Assembly: GCF_030463535.1 (NCBI RefSeq)
Contig: NC_132900.1
Span: 27,503,956 to 27,567,955 of the forward strand
Source of the DNA: Salminus brasiliensis
Taxonomy: Eukaryota > Chordata > Actinopteri > Characiformes > Bryconidae
Reading direction: 5' to 3'
DNA length: 64,000 nucleotides
This document shows positions 62,805-64,000 of the stretch, one piece after another. The stretch's first letter is position 1; each line of letters begins with the position of its first letter. The translations under genes and the position numbers were made by a program. A model generated the notes under the pieces. It did not search any database and had not been told where the DNA came from. It was given only the letters and a program-made list of their open reading frames with translations.

Positions 62805-64000
62805 TTGGCTTATCTTCCAGATTCCATACTTTGTCCTATTAGTCTTATATTCTAAGACCAAGACTATAACTTGATAAGAAATTTCAGAATCTTGGGCTTC
62901 GTTCAAGGTTCAAAGTAGTAATTACGTACAGTAATTACATAATAATAATTATTATTGGTGGCGGATAATACTCACAAAAATAAATTGAGAAGTGTTTATT
63001 GCCAGATCACACGTCCCAAGGTGCATCCTGATAAAATCATCAAGATATGATATGCGTTATGACATAATAAGCTGCGTATCATACAGTATAACTGCTGGCT
63101 TGTAATATAATAAGTGTATCAAATTTAATTGGTCATTATTAACAGCAAACTTCCAAAGCAAAGGTCCAGTTTGGCTAAATTTAGCATTATTATTAATGGA
63201 AATATAAGAAGTTTATTTTCATTGTTGGTAGCAGTGAAGCCTGGGGGGGAAATCAGCATTAGAAAACAAAAGAAAAATATTCCAAGAAGGTGAACTTTCT
63301 TTCTTTCGTTTCCCATTAAAATCACAGCCGTAAAAAGTCAATGTTGTCCTGGATTGATGAGCAGAGCTACAGGACACGTTACGCAAATTCACTGAGACAC
63401 CACATATCCCATGATCTAAAAGTCTGAGCGGCTTTTGACACTTTATTTAAACTTGGATGCGTTATCATGTTATTGCTACTTCATCAGTCATGCTACTACA
63501 CTCCTTTCATATTGTGATCTTATTTCTCTACTTTTCCTATTTATGTCTATACTTTTTATATTATAATATTTCTATAATTGCTCTTTGGGTGTAACTGGGA
63601 CATTGAGATCACAATTTCATTCCACCCCATGCAGCACATGTGATCCGAATGACAATAAAGTTTCCTTCCTCCTTTATCCTAACGTGTTCAGTATCAATGC
63701 TAGTGTCGTGATCTAGCCAGTATGTCAGTAAGTTACCCATTTTTAAAGCCTGAACTGTCTGATGATGCAAAGACTAAATCACAGTTTCACATGTAGTTTT
63801 ATGCCACAAATGACAGTAATATTACTACTACTAATAATAATATTGTTATTAACATATTAACATGTTATTAACTACTAATGTTATTAGGCAAGCGGGGGTA
63901 GAGCTGTGTGTGACCGAGTACAACAAGGAGTGTAGAAACGCCTCTGCCACAACCATTCAGAGTCAGGTTTGGTGTGAAATCGGACAGATTCGGGTTTCTT
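62805..64000. other. urod intron 2 (incomplete) with LINE-like 3' tail
   Basis: No exon 3 found. 63480-63665 resembles the 3' end of a fish retroelement: ACTGGGACATTGAGATCACA, CATTCCACCCCATGCAG and GAATGACAATAAAG. It ends in an AATAAA-type signal and short simple sequence. Confidence 0.4.

Noticed and set aside
62805-64000. Further urod exons
   Set aside because: I looked for the expected EFRE...FFSTCRSPE segment and did not find it; the gene continues outside the window.

Overview
This is a vertebrate nuclear window, almost certainly from a teleost fish and probably an otophysan (characin or catfish group). The evidence is intron-split genes with GT-AG junctions, very abundant TG/TA microsatellites, tRNA-derived SINEs, L2-type LINE ends and Tc1-like MITEs typical of fish. 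There are no operons, ribosome binding sites or CRISPR arrays.

Three protein genes lie on the + strand. (1) tgs1, trimethylguanosine synthase, is complete: 13 coding exons from 1618 to 27614. The exon phases all fit and give 2,493 coding bases (830 aa). (2) lyn, a Src-family tyrosine kinase, has a proposed promoter and non-coding first exon near 30225-30447, then 12 coding exons from 43385 to 58293. These give 1,551 coding bases (516 aa). (3) urod, uroporphyrinogen decarboxylase, starts at 60772. Only its first two coding exons are inside the window, and the gene runs off the right edge. tgs1 next to lyn matches the human order on chromosome 8. Human UROD is on a different chromosome, so the lyn-urod junction is a different arrangement. 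The three genes do not form a pathway: tgs1 hypermethylates snRNA/snoRNA caps, lyn signals in blood cells and urod makes heme.

Region by region: 1-1617 holds a foldback element and a 745-bp CCAGNN hexamer array upstream of tgs1. 1618-27614 is tgs1, whose introns carry a 466-bp higher-order tandem repeat (7.2-9.5 kb), a 33-bp minisatellite (16.9-17.7 kb), SINEs, MITEs and two facing L2 3' ends (24.4-25.6 kb). 27.6-30.2 kb is intergenic, with a decayed transposon and a tandem array based on a 263-bp unit. 30.2-58.9 kb is lyn, with a 12.9-kb first intron full of SINEs and MITEs. 58.9-60.6 kb is AT-rich intergenic DNA. 60.6-64.0 kb is the start of urod.

The most notable observation is that tgs1 intron 11 (22246-24005) is a textbook U12-type AT-AC intron: ATATCCTTTT at the 5' end, a TTCCTTAAC branch site and a terminal AC. 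Splicing it restores the conserved methyltransferase sequence exactly. TGS1 caps the snRNAs of the minor spliceosome that would remove this intron, so a feedback loop is possible. Other points are TG repeats that touch or replace splice-site tracts in all three genes, a possible poison exon in tgs1, octamer and ETS/PU.1-like motifs before lyn, and a foldback element repeated upstream of or within each gene.
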